Assembly: GCA_024449915.1 (NCBI GenBank)
Contig: JAMZAV010000312.1
Coordinates: forward strand, 450,848 to 514,847
DNA length: 64,000 nt
Source of the DNA: Sweltsa coloradensis
Taxonomy: Eukaryota; Arthropoda; Insecta; Plecoptera; Chloroperlidae
Reading direction: 5' to 3'
Of the stretch, positions 23,701 through 34,930 are shown piece by piece; the stretch's first letter is position 1, and every line of letters begins with the position of its first letter. The notes beneath the pieces were generated by a model. That model was given only the letters and a program-made list of their open reading frames with translations, did no database searches and was not told the DNA's origin. Position numbers and translations under genes: made by a program.

Positions 23701-26700
23701 TTAAATTGAAAACAAACCGTCACTCTCATACAAGTAAATATTTAATTGAATTGGAAAGGAGTACCATTTTTGGGAATAAGTGTGTAAAATCAATGTTGAT
23801 TGTGCGCGTACTTAATAAAATTCCACATCGGTATGCGGCGCGAGCGAGGTAACTCAGAGTTTGCAAAACATACTTGCGTTTTTGTGTTTTCATATTGAAT
23901 TACATTTCAAAGAAGTAGAACAAATGGAACTCACGTAAACCCCATTCTCTCCTCCAGAATCTGCCAGACTGATCCAGAGAAGCCAGCGTGGATGGTCTTA
24001 TTCCCCATCATCTGGACCCTCGTCATCGGCGGTCTCTGTACAGCATAGTACACAACAGGCGATAGTTGCGGTCATTGTTTACACAAATCACATCATATTG
24101 TACAACAACATACTTACTACCCGTTGCACGTTTGCCCTAACTTGATATGTAAACAAATGCGTTAATCTTTGCAGGAAGTTCTTTATTAAGCGACTTTTTT
24201 CCTGTGAGCAACGTTTTGTGATCAATTTTGACCGGGAATTGTCCCGTTAAATAACATGACCGACATAAGATTTGTATTTAGCCCATAGTTTCTTCGAAAT
24301 AAGTAATTTTGTTGTGAAGCTTATAGTGACTGGCCCAGCCCACGGTAGAACCTACCGCATTGATGGAGGCCCTCAGTTGTAACCCAGGGAGTCGACTCCT
24401 CCGCTTGTAGAACCCGACAGTGATCAGTTTCTTGAACCCCAGTTTCCGTGTCCACGACGCGTAGGCCCCCTTGACCAGGGGCAACTTGGGCGCCACACGG
24501 TAGATCTCCGTGAGGGACACCGTCGACATGTTGCCCATCTTGATGCTCTGAGCGGTGAAGAACTGACAGTCGAAGGGGATGTCCACTCCGTTGAAGAGCA
24601 CGTCCACACTGTCGCTGTCTTGGAGGAAGAAGAGCCAGATGCGGCCGGATATCGTTACCGTCTTGAAGAGCTGGAAGGAGAAGAGAAGGCTGATCGTACT
24701 GATGACGTCATCCAAGGAGGAAGGACTAAAGAGTAGAGATAGCTTGGCCCTATTGACCAATGGAAGACAGTGAAGCCCAGTTTGAAAGATGCCGTCACAT
24801 TGAGGAGTCCAAACCAACAACCAAAATTCCGTGGCGCATGTTTCCAATTTAAATCTGAGCTTATTAAACTGGTTTCATTGCATTGCAAGGTCTCCGACAT
24901 GAGCATATTATGATACGTGGCCTTTATCAACATCAAACCTCAGAAGCAATCTCTATTGCAAACAGTGGAGCAGCTGTATGGAGCTCCATGCGTGAAGGCA
25001 TAGGCCCGAACTCACCAGCAAAACACTTCATATACAAATTTGTTCATTAATGGGAAGCATTGTTAATCACGTGTTTAAGCTGTGTTTTCTTTAGAATCAC
25101 TTACAAAAGAGTCAACAGAGTAAATGAGATACAAAGACTAGCCGCAGTTTGAGTGCCAGTAAATTGCTGCTGGTTTGTGGACAAGATGGAGACTACAGGG
25201 CCCAGTGATCCAAATGGATAAAAGATTGTATTCTCTGGGTAATTCACCCTCGACCAGAAGTAAAACAAAGGCTGGGCCTTGTAGATTCTATACTAGAGCC
25301 CATTTACTTTTGGTCACTCGTGTACTATGGTCCCACAGGGCTGCATCTTACCTCAATGAGGTCCGAGCTATTGAAGCTGCTCCCAGGCAGACAGGCGTGC
25401 AGAGGACGATTGCACAAGTTCCGTGCGTCCTGTTGGGTGACTTTCTCCAACGTTCTGGAGTCGAGATGCGACGTTGCTATATTTGCGTTCGATAAGGCTT
25501 TGTGAACGACGACGTTCCAGTGTCTCATCAGACGGTCGTCTAGAAAGGCAACGTTGCTTGAATTATTTAAGGTTACTAGGAGACCATTAATGTACCCTTT
25601 TCCACTGACCTTACATCATTGGACAATTGCTCAACTTCAAATGCATCTTTATAATACCATAAACAAAAATCATAAAACAAGACCAATTTGGCCTTCGTAT
25701 ATTTTGAAAACTTCAAATTTCACCCTTTCCTTCCATTTGAGGTTGAATTATCCCATTCCCACGTATACAAAAATAGTTTACAACTATAGCCAAACTCTAC
25801 ACACTATAAAAAATTTGAGATCTAAAGGAAGTGACAAGTTTATATGAGCCTTATGCAATTGCGCACTATACATACATAAATTCCCATTGCCCCATGATTG
25901 TATCCTTGCAAATGTTGGCAAAATGTGATTTTCAACTATTGTTTCAAATCTAATTTCTCGATTTGGTTAGTCGGGAAACACTCCCGTATAGGTGTAGTTG
26001 TTATTATTTACTACAATTCAGAAATTAAAAAAGTTAAGTTAAGACGCCTGCCTGGAATTCGGGAGACCCGTGGCTCGAATCGCGGTTGGGGCGGACTTTT
26101 TTAATTTCTGAATTGTAGTAAATAATTTAAATCTAATAGTTGGTGCAAATTTTAATTTGCCAATCTGATATAGGAGTCACGACATATTTAAAAGCAACTA
26201 TATTATACTATTACAAAAGTCCATCTAAAATTTGAACGTTGTAGAACGACCCGTTTGGTCAGAATCGCTGGGCGATTGAAACTGACGAATTAGGCACTAA
26301 GTAGCAGCAGTAGTAAGAGTAACTATTCCTGAAAGTGAATTTATTCAACCAAAAGGAATGTTCGTTGTACCCCTACAAAATTTGGCATGAGTTGTCAGGT
26401 ACCTAAATCCTCCTGATTATATGACAGTTTTCAAGTTCATTTCCTGTTTGAAGACGCCCCAACTCGGCTATCTGTGTAAGGTGCCCTTTAGAATAGGTAT
26501 TATAATAATTATAAAGATTAAAGGAATAATTTGAACTCGCAACTAAAATTTGTATTCGAACTTGGAGTGTGCGAGTCCTGATTTTCGAATTGAAATTGAG
26601 TCCCCCAAAAAATTAAAACTATTAAAAATTACTTTTAATATCGAGTCCAATTTTATTCTGAGTACTTACACTTTTGCTTATACTTACACTTTTGCTTATA

Positions 26701-27594
26701 CTTACAATATGTACACTAGGTATTAGTTTTATTTATTAATGTTAGTGTGTGTATGTAAGCTCCAAAAGTGGATACAGACTACGGAGTAACATTTAATTTA
26801 TTTTAAAACGTAGTCTCTCTATATAAATAATTTTGTTTAATGATCAGTTACAAACGCAATAATTAGGTCTATAGGCGATGATATGAAAATGTTCATATCC
26901 ATTAAATCAACATTTTATTATTTGTGCCAAAAAAGTTTCAAAATTTAAAAAAAAATGTTTTTAAAGACTCTGCCTACTATTAAGGCTTAAAAAGGGATGG
27001 GGGCAGGTACCACCAAAAATGCAAAACGGTTTTTACGTTTTCACACGCGCGTGTAATGACCCGGCACCTCCACCAACTGTATACGAATCGGGACCTTGGA
27101 GATCGGGATGAATTTATTATAGGCTACCCGGCACCTCCACCATTTTTATAAAAAAAAATACTCGATTTCGTGTAGCAAATAATCGACTCAATTCGAAATT
27201 TCGGGTACTCGCACACCCAAAATTCAAACCCGAACTGGATCCGAACAAAGAGGATATTATTCGTGACTACTTTTTCGGGTAGAACAAATAAGTGTAGGTA
27301 AATTACTTTTAATTTGCCTTCACTTACTCAAAAAAATAGTCCCGGGAAAGTTTCACACAAACCAAAGAGAGTAATAATTGTTCGAATCCAGAACCAAAAA
27401 GCTGATATGATAGATTAAGTAAGTAAATGCTCCCTACTCGGTCTCATGATGGACACACAATCGCTGTTGAAGTGTTTCCTGAACACATTGATGACAGTGA
27501 GCGTGTCCTTGTAGTCCTCGGTGTCCACAGAGAGCGAGGGGGCGACGAGTAGCACTGCCAACACCACTGTCCTTCTGAGGCTCAGACCAGACAT
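14750..27594 (-). CDS. Ionotropic receptor, IR75-clade-like, 9 coding exons
   Basis: Ligand-gated cation channel of olfactory neurons, iGluR-derived; IR75-type receptors commonly sense acids or amines (family knowledge). Exons in transcript order: 27594-27438, 25539-25352, 24670-24356, 24035-23935, 23347-23171, 22606-22340, 21000-20817, 16892-16633, 15167-14750. Phases agree and total 2067 bases (688 aa). Residues 1-23 are a signal peptide. S1 is around 254-312, including GKWNGMIGDML and a candidate ligand-binding Arg299 in TSPRAAV. M1 is about 338-361, the pore segment about 375-394 (ESIFLVFGAVFCSK), M2 about 403-425. S2 is in exon 8, with SKFAFITEEENYYYL and KDSPYVGIFNS, resembling IR75 proteins. 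M3 is about 582-608, followed by a basic tail of about 80 aa. Exon 6 needs the second of two overlapping donors to stay in frame. TTGTTGCAG just before the ATG suggests an unseen 5' noncoding exon. The IR75 assignment is by motif only. Confidence 0.93.
16327..16500. repeat. Snap-back MITE in IR intron 8
   Basis: Arms of about 65 bases (ATTAAACACAAACACACGAA onward, and its complement ending TTCGTGTGTTTGTGTTTTAAT) flank a short centre around GGAAGCTCCGCTTCC. It is followed by GGGGTCCAGGGGGCAAGGCC, a motif seen in other TE bodies. No target duplication was recognised. Confidence 0.55.
19533..20103 (+). mobile_element. Helentron-like non-autonomous element, subfamily B
   Basis: 5' end TTGAGCGAGCGTAGCGAGCG and 3' sub-terminal GCTCGCTCAA are exact inverted repeats of ten bases. 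The hairpin AACGC GTCCAACTGA GCGTT and TTCCTAG follow, with host T next. A T tract near the 5' end and a purine-rich (AAAAAAT) stretch at 19725-19760 are internal. Located in IR intron 7. Confidence 0.7.
21745..21930 (-). repeat. Repeat family C copy
   Basis: Read on -, GACGACGACAACC-type GAC/ACG-rich sequence is followed by CCGTGGCTGGTTCTGACCAG and ending GTGGTGCATTATAACG. It matches copies at 45395, 59940, 62590 and 62985. Class unknown. Located in IR intron 6. Confidence 0.5.
22340..22606 (-). CDS. IR exon 6 (M1 and pore) with overlapping tandem 5' splice sites
   Basis: This exon encodes the end of S1, M1 (STSLWLGLFFMVITTG) and the pore loop. The strongest donor by eye, CTTGTAG|GTGAGT, would end the exon at 22344 and leave one dangling base. 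Exon 7 starts A|CTC ATC TTC at 21000 and needs two. Moving four bases downstream to GTAGGTGA|GTGGTT (exon end 22340) restores the frame and joins ...QSQRLVGE to LIFFIAYMVGV. This is a GTNNGT-type tandem donor. I annotate the in-frame choice; the canonical one would shift the frame unless another acceptor or micro-exon is used. Confidence 0.7.
22725..22870 (-). repeat. SINE F 3' fragment with ATTT tail
   Basis: An (AAAT)n stretch is followed by CCACCCACTCAGTCATAACT and GATTTTCA, the 3' end of the SINE seen full length at 48205-48650. Similar short pieces occur at 6605-6660 and 15548-15580. Confidence 0.5.
25955..26126. repeat. tRNA-like SINE D enclosed by a 31-bp inverted repeat
   Basis: A head TAGTCGGGAAACACTC leads into TTATTTACTACAATTCAG and a tRNA-like core (GCCTGCCTGGAATTCGGGAG, GGCTCGAATCGCGG). 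The core is bracketed by perfect inverted arms, TTATTTACTACAATTCAGAA on the left and its complement on the right (26002-26033 against 26094-26126). A sister copy at 38645-38805 lacks the second arm. Located in IR intron 1. Confidence 0.55.
26230..26480 (-). repeat. Old Helentron-family fragment
   Basis: GAACGTTGTAG...CCCGTTTGGTCAGAATCG matches the inner part of the Helentron-like family. The adjoining GATTGAAACTGACGAATTAG and the TGTCAGGTACCTAA-type stretch match 30010-30350 in reverse orientation, so the two are diverged inverted copies. Confidence 0.45.
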
Positions 27595-29356
27595 ACTGGA
27601 TTCTGCAACAACCTACAGATGGAACGATATATCGCAATATCTATCAAAATAATGGATATATATTTTAAAACTTTTTATTGTAATCCATTGTTTTAAATTG
27701 ATTCAATTTTCCTCCAGAGTAATTAATCCAATAGAAACAAAAGCGTTACCTACATAAAAACTTATACACTTACATTATGCAATTGGCTTTGATTGCGATC
27801 AAACCCACGATTAACTGACATGACTAACTGATTCATAAAATAATTTTACAATTTTGAATAAAATGACCGAGTTTGGAAATAATATTTTCAAGTTCAATTC
27901 CAAAATCAAATTTTGTTTGATTTGTCCCTCCCGAATGACCCAATCACTGTAATTCGACCTTAAAGTCGAATCAGATGATCATTATAATAAACAGAAACGT
28001 TTCTTATGCTGGTTCCTATATAGCTAGCTGAAGCGTTAGACCGGAGGTCACTGGTTCGATAGCCGTCAGTGAAAATCCTGACTTAAGTTTGTTTAAGGTT
28101 TGTCTAGGTCAAAAGTTGCGATTGAGCCTTTAAATATTAGTCTTTGGACTTCATAACTTTATCACTATACTATATCACTACGAAAAACTTTTACGCTGAA
28201 GAGATCACTGTTACAAGCATGCAACGTCACGCCTACTGTTTTATAACAAATGCCATGATTCTTACCAATTAGACGTGTGAAGAAGCCTTCTTATATTAAT
28301 ATAATTTTTTCCAATGCCAATAACAGCGCTGAAAATACTTCTACTACATGAAATAGCAGTAGGAGATTTGTTACTCAGATGAAGTCAATATTAGATATGT
28401 AACTTTGGAAAAAGTTGTAAAGAAGTTGCGAACGAAGAAAGCAGAAGTTTGTGCGCCCGTACTTATATATTATTATGAAGTACATCCCGGCCATTCTCGA
28501 CACAGACTGAGCGGTGTCGTAGATAAACGCAATCATTATGGGTAGCCCTACCTAATGGATTTGTGGTGTGTTTAAAACTATTTGACCTGGACAAAGATCA
28601 ATACGGGCATGAAGACACGATTATTGACCATTTAAAAGTTACATCGCAAGCGTGGGCTATGATGGTCTGTGACAGTGAAAACAATTTGGGCCACGGGGGT
28701 AATTATTATGGCGTGGGAATGGGGTTGGTCTGTCCCGCGCTGATTCTTGTTGGACGCAGTGGCGTAGGGTGGGGTGGGTTTGAGGGATGCCCCGGAGCCC
28801 ACGTCTTTGAGAGAGGTCACGAATCACTCAAGACTTGTCAGATGGGCTCGGGGAAAACAAGCTTCACTGAGGAACGCAATTGGATATAATCTGAATCACT
28901 TTGAAGCTCTGGGGATTTTCCTGTGGGGTTGTGGTTTGCACCAGTGGTTGGCGCGATCGAAGCACATTTTCAAAATATTGCTATTTTTTTTTGTATTCTT
29001 CCGGAGAGAGGTGTTCTGTACTAATTTCCAAAAAGCCTGTGTAGGGGACGATATTAACATTGGAATTTTAAAGTATTCTCTGAACTCGCCATGTGCATTG
29101 TGCATCCTTTTAACTACCTTACAAAGTTTCCAATTATTTGGGTGAAAATTGGTGGTCAAAAATGATCCAGACGTGTATGTAGAAAAAGTGAAAAACAAGA
29201 AATTGACAATTTAACCATTTTAACACTGTAAACATAGTGGTCCGAGTTCATTTAACAATCTTAATCATATTCTAGTATATTTAGTCAACAAAATTGATAT
29301 GCCCCTATGCTTATCATAAATCAGGTGAACTGGTAAATCTAGGTTCATAAATTTTA
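27595..29356. other. Upstream region of the IR gene, no recognised exon
   Basis: The IR promoter and a probable 5' noncoding exon should lie here or further right, but no clear TATA or initiator stands out. A SINE-like stretch with GGTTCGATAGCC and CTGACTTAAGTTTG lies at 28025-28150. G-rich DNA at 28690-28800 includes AGTGGCGTAGGG, a possible TE end. Confidence 0.4.
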
Positions 29357-30450
29357 TTGGATGAGCGTCTCGGCGAGTGGGCGTAGCGACGACTTTAATT
29401 TGACTCCCCTGACCAGAATATCTCGGTTAATTTTGTTTTTTGTCTGTTCGCTCTACCGGGCAAACGGCATCCCCGATGAAATGAAATGATACTTTCAGGG
29501 GATCTTCGAAACTTTTGAACTTCGATATGCCTTTGCTATAAATTTTGGTATGTAATCGAATGAAAATCGCACTATTGCGATCAATGATCAAAAATGCTGT
29601 TTAAGCACCCACGTAGCCATGACTCGGGTATATAATGGTATTTTACAGACATAAGTACGAATACCCGCTCCCCCGGAGATTGAACCCAGGACCCATTCGC
29701 TCTAACATGTTGGTTCGTTGACATTGTCTGTAACGCACTTCATTCGATAATACCAAAGTGGAATAATACGTTCCTATCCATTGTTCAAAGTTCGTTGTTG
29801 GTGGAGGTCGATTTAAATAAAATATATTTAATTCTTCTACCTACTTCATTGCTTAGTTTAGTTTTTCTATTGTAAACAATGAATTTATATTTTGAAAGTT
29901 GTTCAATGTTCTTAGTTAAAAACCAACAATACAAGTATAAAGTCGAAAATTCCCAGAAAGTGTTTCTATAGTGTAACTAACATTCACTTAGCTGAAGAAA
30001 TATTGTACCTATCTAGGTGCCCGTTAGGGCACCGCAGCCAAGCCGCGGTTCGCTACACACTCAAGCACCTTATACAGCAAGCAGAGTTGGGGTGATTTCG
30101 AGGTGTCACCCAGCCGTCATGAAACGTGATGTGAACTTAAAAACTTTCAAAATCAAGGGGATCTTAGTACCTGACAACACATGCCAAATTTGGTTGGGGT
30201 ACGAGCATTTCTTCTTGGTGAAAAAATGGCTTGAAACATGCTCAAACAAAATCACTTAAAGGATGTTAGCTACTGCTACTGCTACTACGGTCTAATTCGT
30301 CAGTTTCAATCAGCCAGCGATTCTGACCAAACGGGTAGGGCTACAACGTTCATATTTTACATGTACATTAAAGTAATAGTGATATAGTGTCTTCTGAAAG
30401 AAAAAGAAGAAAAAGTTTTCTGGAAGGCTTCCAAATAAAGGTTTTAATAT
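29357..30450 (+). mobile_element. Decayed Helentron-like element with nested insertions
   Basis: The 5' end TTGGATGAGCGTCTCGGCG and the following TTTAATTTGACTCCCCTGACC match the family. A tRNA-like piece (GGAGATTGAACCCAGGACCC) is inserted near 29690. Inner family sequence resumes at about 30300-30450 (GATTCTGACCAAACGGGTAG). No 3' hairpin or CTAG end is recognisable. Confidence 0.45.
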
Positions 30451-30654
30451 AAGCCTTATACATTCATACAATCAACAAGTAACTATAGTTATTTGACAAT
30501 GATCGACTACATTGTTTACAAAAAGCCAGTGTTTGGTCCACTAGATTTTACATTATATTGTTAATTGGTAATACCATAGCAATTAAATTAACTTTGATAA
30601 AATTATTAAATTTTAACAAATAATTTTGCAATGGAACTTGAAAAAGTAATGAGA

Positions 30655-31443
30655 TCACAATCACACACATAACAAAAACTTGTAAATATACAGCCAGATC
30701 TGAGATCTAAAAAAAGGGCCAAGCTCATCTACCCTTCCACATTTGCGCATTCTTAATTCATAAACGTACAGTGTCCCGTAACAGCATCCTAGAAAAGTTT
30801 GGCAAAATAGAATTTGTATGATATTACGTTTAAATTAATTAGAAAAAAGAACTTTGATGAACTCTTACGTTTAAAGGCTGAGTGTCGCCCGTTCACGGCC
30901 AAAACACACGCCACGGTATATTATTTGTTTCTGGTCATTAATCAATTGTTACACATTTTTTTTAGATATAGCCTTACCTCGAGAATTTTCTGCTCTTTCT
31001 TGAGAAATAAATGTTTTTTGTGTAAAACATATAGTTTTCTTTTGTTGCTTTTAAAACTATGAAGACGCATTTTCTTTAATCGAGAACAAAGTTTTAAAAG
31101 TTACAAAGGAAAATTATATGTTTTACACAAAAAACATTTATTTCACAAGAAAGAGCAGAAAATTCTCGAGGTAATGCTATATCTAAAAAATGTGTAACAA
31201 TTGATTAATGACCAGAAACAAATAATAATACCGTGGCGTGTGTTTTGGCCGTGAACGGGCGACACACAGCTTTTTTACCAAGCTTTTCAAGGATGTTGTT
31301 ACGGAACACTGTACGTTTATGAATTAAGAATGCGCAAATGTGGAAGGGTAGACGAGCTTGGCCCTTTTTTAGATCTCATTTCTTTTGAGTGTGTAAGGTT
31401 TGGCTGTATTTTTACAAGTTTTTGTTATGTGTGTTTGATTGTA
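30655..31443. mobile_element. Long snap-back inverted repeat (about 0.79 kb)
   Basis: Two arms of about 350-400 bases are reverse complements with scattered differences: CACACATAACAAAAACTTGT on the left, its complement on the right; shared inner segments include CGCCCGTTCACGGCCAAAAC and CTCGAGAATTTTCTGCTC. The turn is near 31060-31090. No coding capacity; boundaries and target duplication uncertain. Probably a foldback DNA transposon. Confidence 0.65.
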
Positions 31444-31551
31444 CTACAAACACTGCGGGTCGCAGGTTCGAGGTTTTTGAAGGTATCTTGCGAATAAACT
31501 TAAAAATTAACATCCGAGCTTTATTGTATCGCATTCGCGCTGTCACAGTAA

Positions 31552-32334
31552 TTGGATGAGCGAAGCGAAGACTTCAATTTCACTGACCCCCCAAAAAATT
31601 TAGCTCGGGTGTTTTTTTTTTTTTTTTTTTTTTTGTTTTTCCGTCTGTTTGTTCGCTCGATTCCGGGCAAACGCCATATCCGATCTTGATGAAAATTTGA
31701 CAGGACCTTCGAAATCTCTGAACTTAGAGGTGTATTGTTTTTGGATACAATCGAAGAAATATTTCTCATGAATATCGTACTTTTACGATTTTTTTTCGAT
31801 TTTTAGTGCGATATTTTCGTGACATTTGGGCCGATTCTGACCAAACGGGTGGGGCTACAATGTTCATATTTCACATGGACATTAAGGTAATGGCGATGTA
31901 TTTCTTTCTGAAAGAAAAAGTTTAAAAAGTTATCCAGAATTTATAGAAATAAAGCTTTTAATATAAGTTTTTTGATTTTTTGTACGATATTTTCGTGCCA
32001 TTTGGGCCAATTCTGACTAAACGAGTGGGGCTACAACGTTCAAATTATACATGGACATTAAGGTTATGGTTATGGTTATGGTGTAGTACCTTATCAAAGA
32101 AAAAGTTGAAAAAGTTAGCAAAAATCTATAGAAATAAAGCTTTTAATATAAGTTTTTTACGGTAAATAATACCAAATGACAAGAAACAAGAGAAACTTGA
32201 CAACAATCACCTACAATGCGTAGGCAGCAAAACAAAGCACTTGCAAAAGTAAAGATATCCCACGAAAACTAAAAACTTTTAAAAGCTCATCCATCAACGC
32301 GGCGGGACTTTAGCGTTTTCCTAGTGTATTAAAT
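31552..32334 (+). mobile_element. Helentron-like non-autonomous element, subfamily A (left arm of inverted pair)
   Basis: 5' TTGGATGAGCGAAGCGAAG, a long T tract, then a body containing two tandem units of about 175 bp (starting near 31800 and 31975, each with GGGCC.ATTCTGAC.AAACG and ending AGCTTTTAATATAAGTTTTT). The 3' end is GCTCATCC, hairpin AACGC...AGCGTT and TTCCTAG, then host T. Confidence 0.75.
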
Positions 32335-32837
32335 TACATTGCCAACAATTTGCCAACAACGTGTTGCCCCCCCCCCCCCCCCCCCCAACTTTCAAAACGT
32401 TCCTACGCGCCGCATACCATGATACGCCACTGTGCCCGTGACCATAAGCAAGAAAAGTGAATCACACGTGCTTGATCGTATGACGTGACGTAATAACACC
32501 AAACAAAACACGATCAAAGTCTCGATGTGGTCAAATTAGAGTTTTTATAGACTATAGTGTCCATTAGTTTCACCTCTCGTGTTTGGTAAGGTATCGATTG
32601 AGGATGGGTCGGACATGAACAATGATTGTAGACACGAAATGAAATATTTATTACGACATTATCACCGAAAAGCCACGACCACTTTAAGTTTCGCTCGTGA
32701 TCGCCAACCCCTAAACACCACTTGGTAGGGGCAATTATTATACAACTTTCTGTGACAGTTCGTAAGGGGGTCAGACGAACATTAAGGTGAACTGAATTAG
32801 ATAATAATATGTATGTCATGATCATACGTTTCAGTAA
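32335..32837. other. 503-bp spacer of the Helentron inverted pair
   Basis: Non-palindromic sequence between the two 3' ends. It has a 20-base C run at 32367-32386, then TTCCTACGCGCCG and ATACGCCACTG that resemble TE termini. No gene. Confidence 0.5.
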
Positions 32838-33580
32838 CTAGGAAAACGCTAAAGTCCCGCCGCGTTGATGGATGAGCTTTTAAAAGTTTTTAGTTTTCGT
32901 GGGATATCTTTACTTTTGCAAGTGCTTTGTTTTGCTGCCTACGCATTGTAGGTGATTGTTGTCAAGTTTCTCTTGTTTCTTGTCATTTGGTATTATTTAC
33001 CGTAAAAAACTTATATTAAAAGCTTTATTTCTATAGATTTTTGCTAACTTTTTCAACTTTTTCTTTGATAAGGTACTACACCATAACCATAACCATAACC
33101 TTAATGTCCATGTATAATTTGAACGTTGTAGCCCCACTCGTTTAGTCAGAATTGGCCCAAATGGCACGAAAATATCGTACAAAAATAAAAAAACTTGGAT
33201 TAAAAGCTTTATTTCTATAGATTCTGGCTAACTTTTTAAACTTTTTCTTTCAGAAAGCAATACATCGCCATTACCTTAATGTCCATGTGAAAATGAACAT
33301 TGTAGCCCCACCCGTTGGTCAGAATACGGCCCAAATGTCACGAAAATATATCGCTCATACAAATCGAAAAAAATCGTAAAAGTACGATATTCATGAGAAA
33401 TATTTCTTCGATTGTATCCAAAAACAATACACCTCAAGTTCAGAGATTTCGAAGGTCCTGTCAAATTTCATCAAGATCGGATATGCCGTTTGCGGAATCG
33501 AGCGAAAAACAGACGGAAAAACAAAAGAAAAAAAAAAAATAAACACCGAGCTAAATTTTTTGGGGGGTCAGTGAAATTGA
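32838..33580 (-). mobile_element. Helentron-like element, subfamily A (right arm of inverted pair, 5' truncated)
   Basis: On -, the 3' end matches the left arm (GCTCATCCATCAACGCGGCG, hairpin, TTCCTAG, host T). The body keeps both tandem units; the stretch 32997-33182 is identical to 31980-32165. Homology stops at GTCAGTGAAATTGA (33580), so the 5' GAAGCGAAG...TTGGATGAGC end is missing. Confidence 0.72.
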
Positions 33581-33916
33581 TAATCTTACTTCCATTGACG
33601 AAAAACTCAACATTTTAGAATAGTGGACATAGATGTCTTGGGAATAAGGGCGGTGAGGGGGCGTATTAGGAAAACATCCCCCCCTCCAATTAAATAATAG
33701 AGGGCAAGAGGCATAATAAAATAATATAAGCAATGAGTATGCAAATATGTACAAATTCAATTCTTATATATCTGTTACTTACAATTTAGGCAAGCAATGA
33801 TCTTTGTACGTGCAAATTTTCATAATGCTTTCGTAACATTTACAATACAATCTTTGTTAAATTACAAAATCAATGGCGACGCCATATTCTTATGATTTAC
33901 CTAATTAACACTCACA

Positions 33917-34199
33917 CAGGGGCGGATCCAGGACCCTTGTAGGGGAGGGGGGTGGGAGGGGGCACGATCTCCCAGTTCAGCCCCGCAGAGATTGTTTTTA
34001 GAAAGTTTGTCAAAAACATGTTTAAATGACTTTAGAGAGGGTATTTCGATGTTTTATTAGTTTAACCATACAGTTTGGTAGGTATATGTTATCATCACGT
34101 AGCAGAAATTGTTTTAATCATGAGAATAAAATGTAACCCATTGAGAATCAAGGGGTCTGATCGCCCCTACCGTGTTTCCCCCCCTTGGATCCGCCACTG
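33917..34199. mobile_element. hAT-type MITE with perfect 8-bp duplication
   Basis: 283-bp element, ends CAGGGGCGGATCCAGGA and TTGGATCCGCCACTG, flanked by CACTCACA at 33909-33916 and 34200-34207. CAG...CTG ends and an 8-bp duplication are hAT hallmarks. No coding capacity. Confidence 0.85.
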
Positions 34200-34299
34200 C
34201 ACTCACAAGCACACGTGTGTGGGTAGGACTACCTAAAAAGGGGGCAAAGCTGATCGTTAATTACAAAAATTAAATAATTCATCATGTATTGATATTTAT

Positions 34300-34930
34300 G
34301 GTTGCGGTGCCGGGTTATTGAGACAAACCAGAACAAAAGTTCCTTGTTTGTTCTTGCATTCAATTATGTTGGAGGTACCCCCCTTACCCCCAGGAACACC
34401 AAGAACATTCTGAATCAATGTATTTATTTTGTTTAAAACGGTGGTAAATACATACACAATACTTCCTTGTTTAAGGGCAATGCCAACAAAAAGAAATGCA
34501 TGTCAATAGAAAGAACGTCGTGTTCGATATCATTCTCGTGAGACGTGACAAATCACACAGACGGACGGATAGAAAAGTAATGTTTGCTCCCTAAAAATAA
34601 AATGACAAATTCTTCGCAGCTTTCAAATCTCGTTAGTGAGGGTGCAGAGTGTATGGAGAAATACTAAAATAAATTATATTGCTCCACTTGTCCATATGTG
34701 CCTTCACTAATGGTGGAGGTGCCGGGTACAGAAATATTATAATTTACTGGGAGGCTAGCCCTGCCCCTGAAACCCCCAGGGTCAGCTAAGACATTCTGTA
34801 TCTTCCTTGTTGTAGAAACAGGCCAACAAACGCATGTCAACTGGAGGTCATGTTCGGTTTTTATCGTGAGACGTCGCACACGCACACAGCCGTACAGACA
34901 GGGTCAAGCTTAGCTCCCTACAAGGGATAT
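34300..34930 (+). repeat. Two tandem diverged copies of a GGTGGAGGTGCCGGG-headed repeat
   Basis: Each copy has the head GAGGTGCCGGGT or GCGGTGCCGGGT, then CCCCCAG, ACATTCTG, CTTCCTTGTT, GCATGTCAA, GTTCG and CGTGAGACGT, ending in CACACAG-type sequence. Heads also occur in pairs at 11816-11880 (+) and 27055-27145 (-). Class unknown. Confidence 0.4.

Noticed and set aside
28896..29198. A 100-codon frame on - with a passage (YFKIPMLI) faintly reminiscent of gustatory receptors
   Set aside because: No TYhhhhhQF motif, no splice context and no second exon nearby. The likeness is too weak to call a gene.
32061..32080. GGTTATGGTTATGG resembling a telomere-like repeat
   Set aside because: Only three units within a transposon body, and not the insect TTAGG repeat.
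31980..33182. Identical 61-codon frames on opposite strands
   Set aside because: Explained by the inverted pair of Helentron-like elements; the translation is low-complexity and not a protein.
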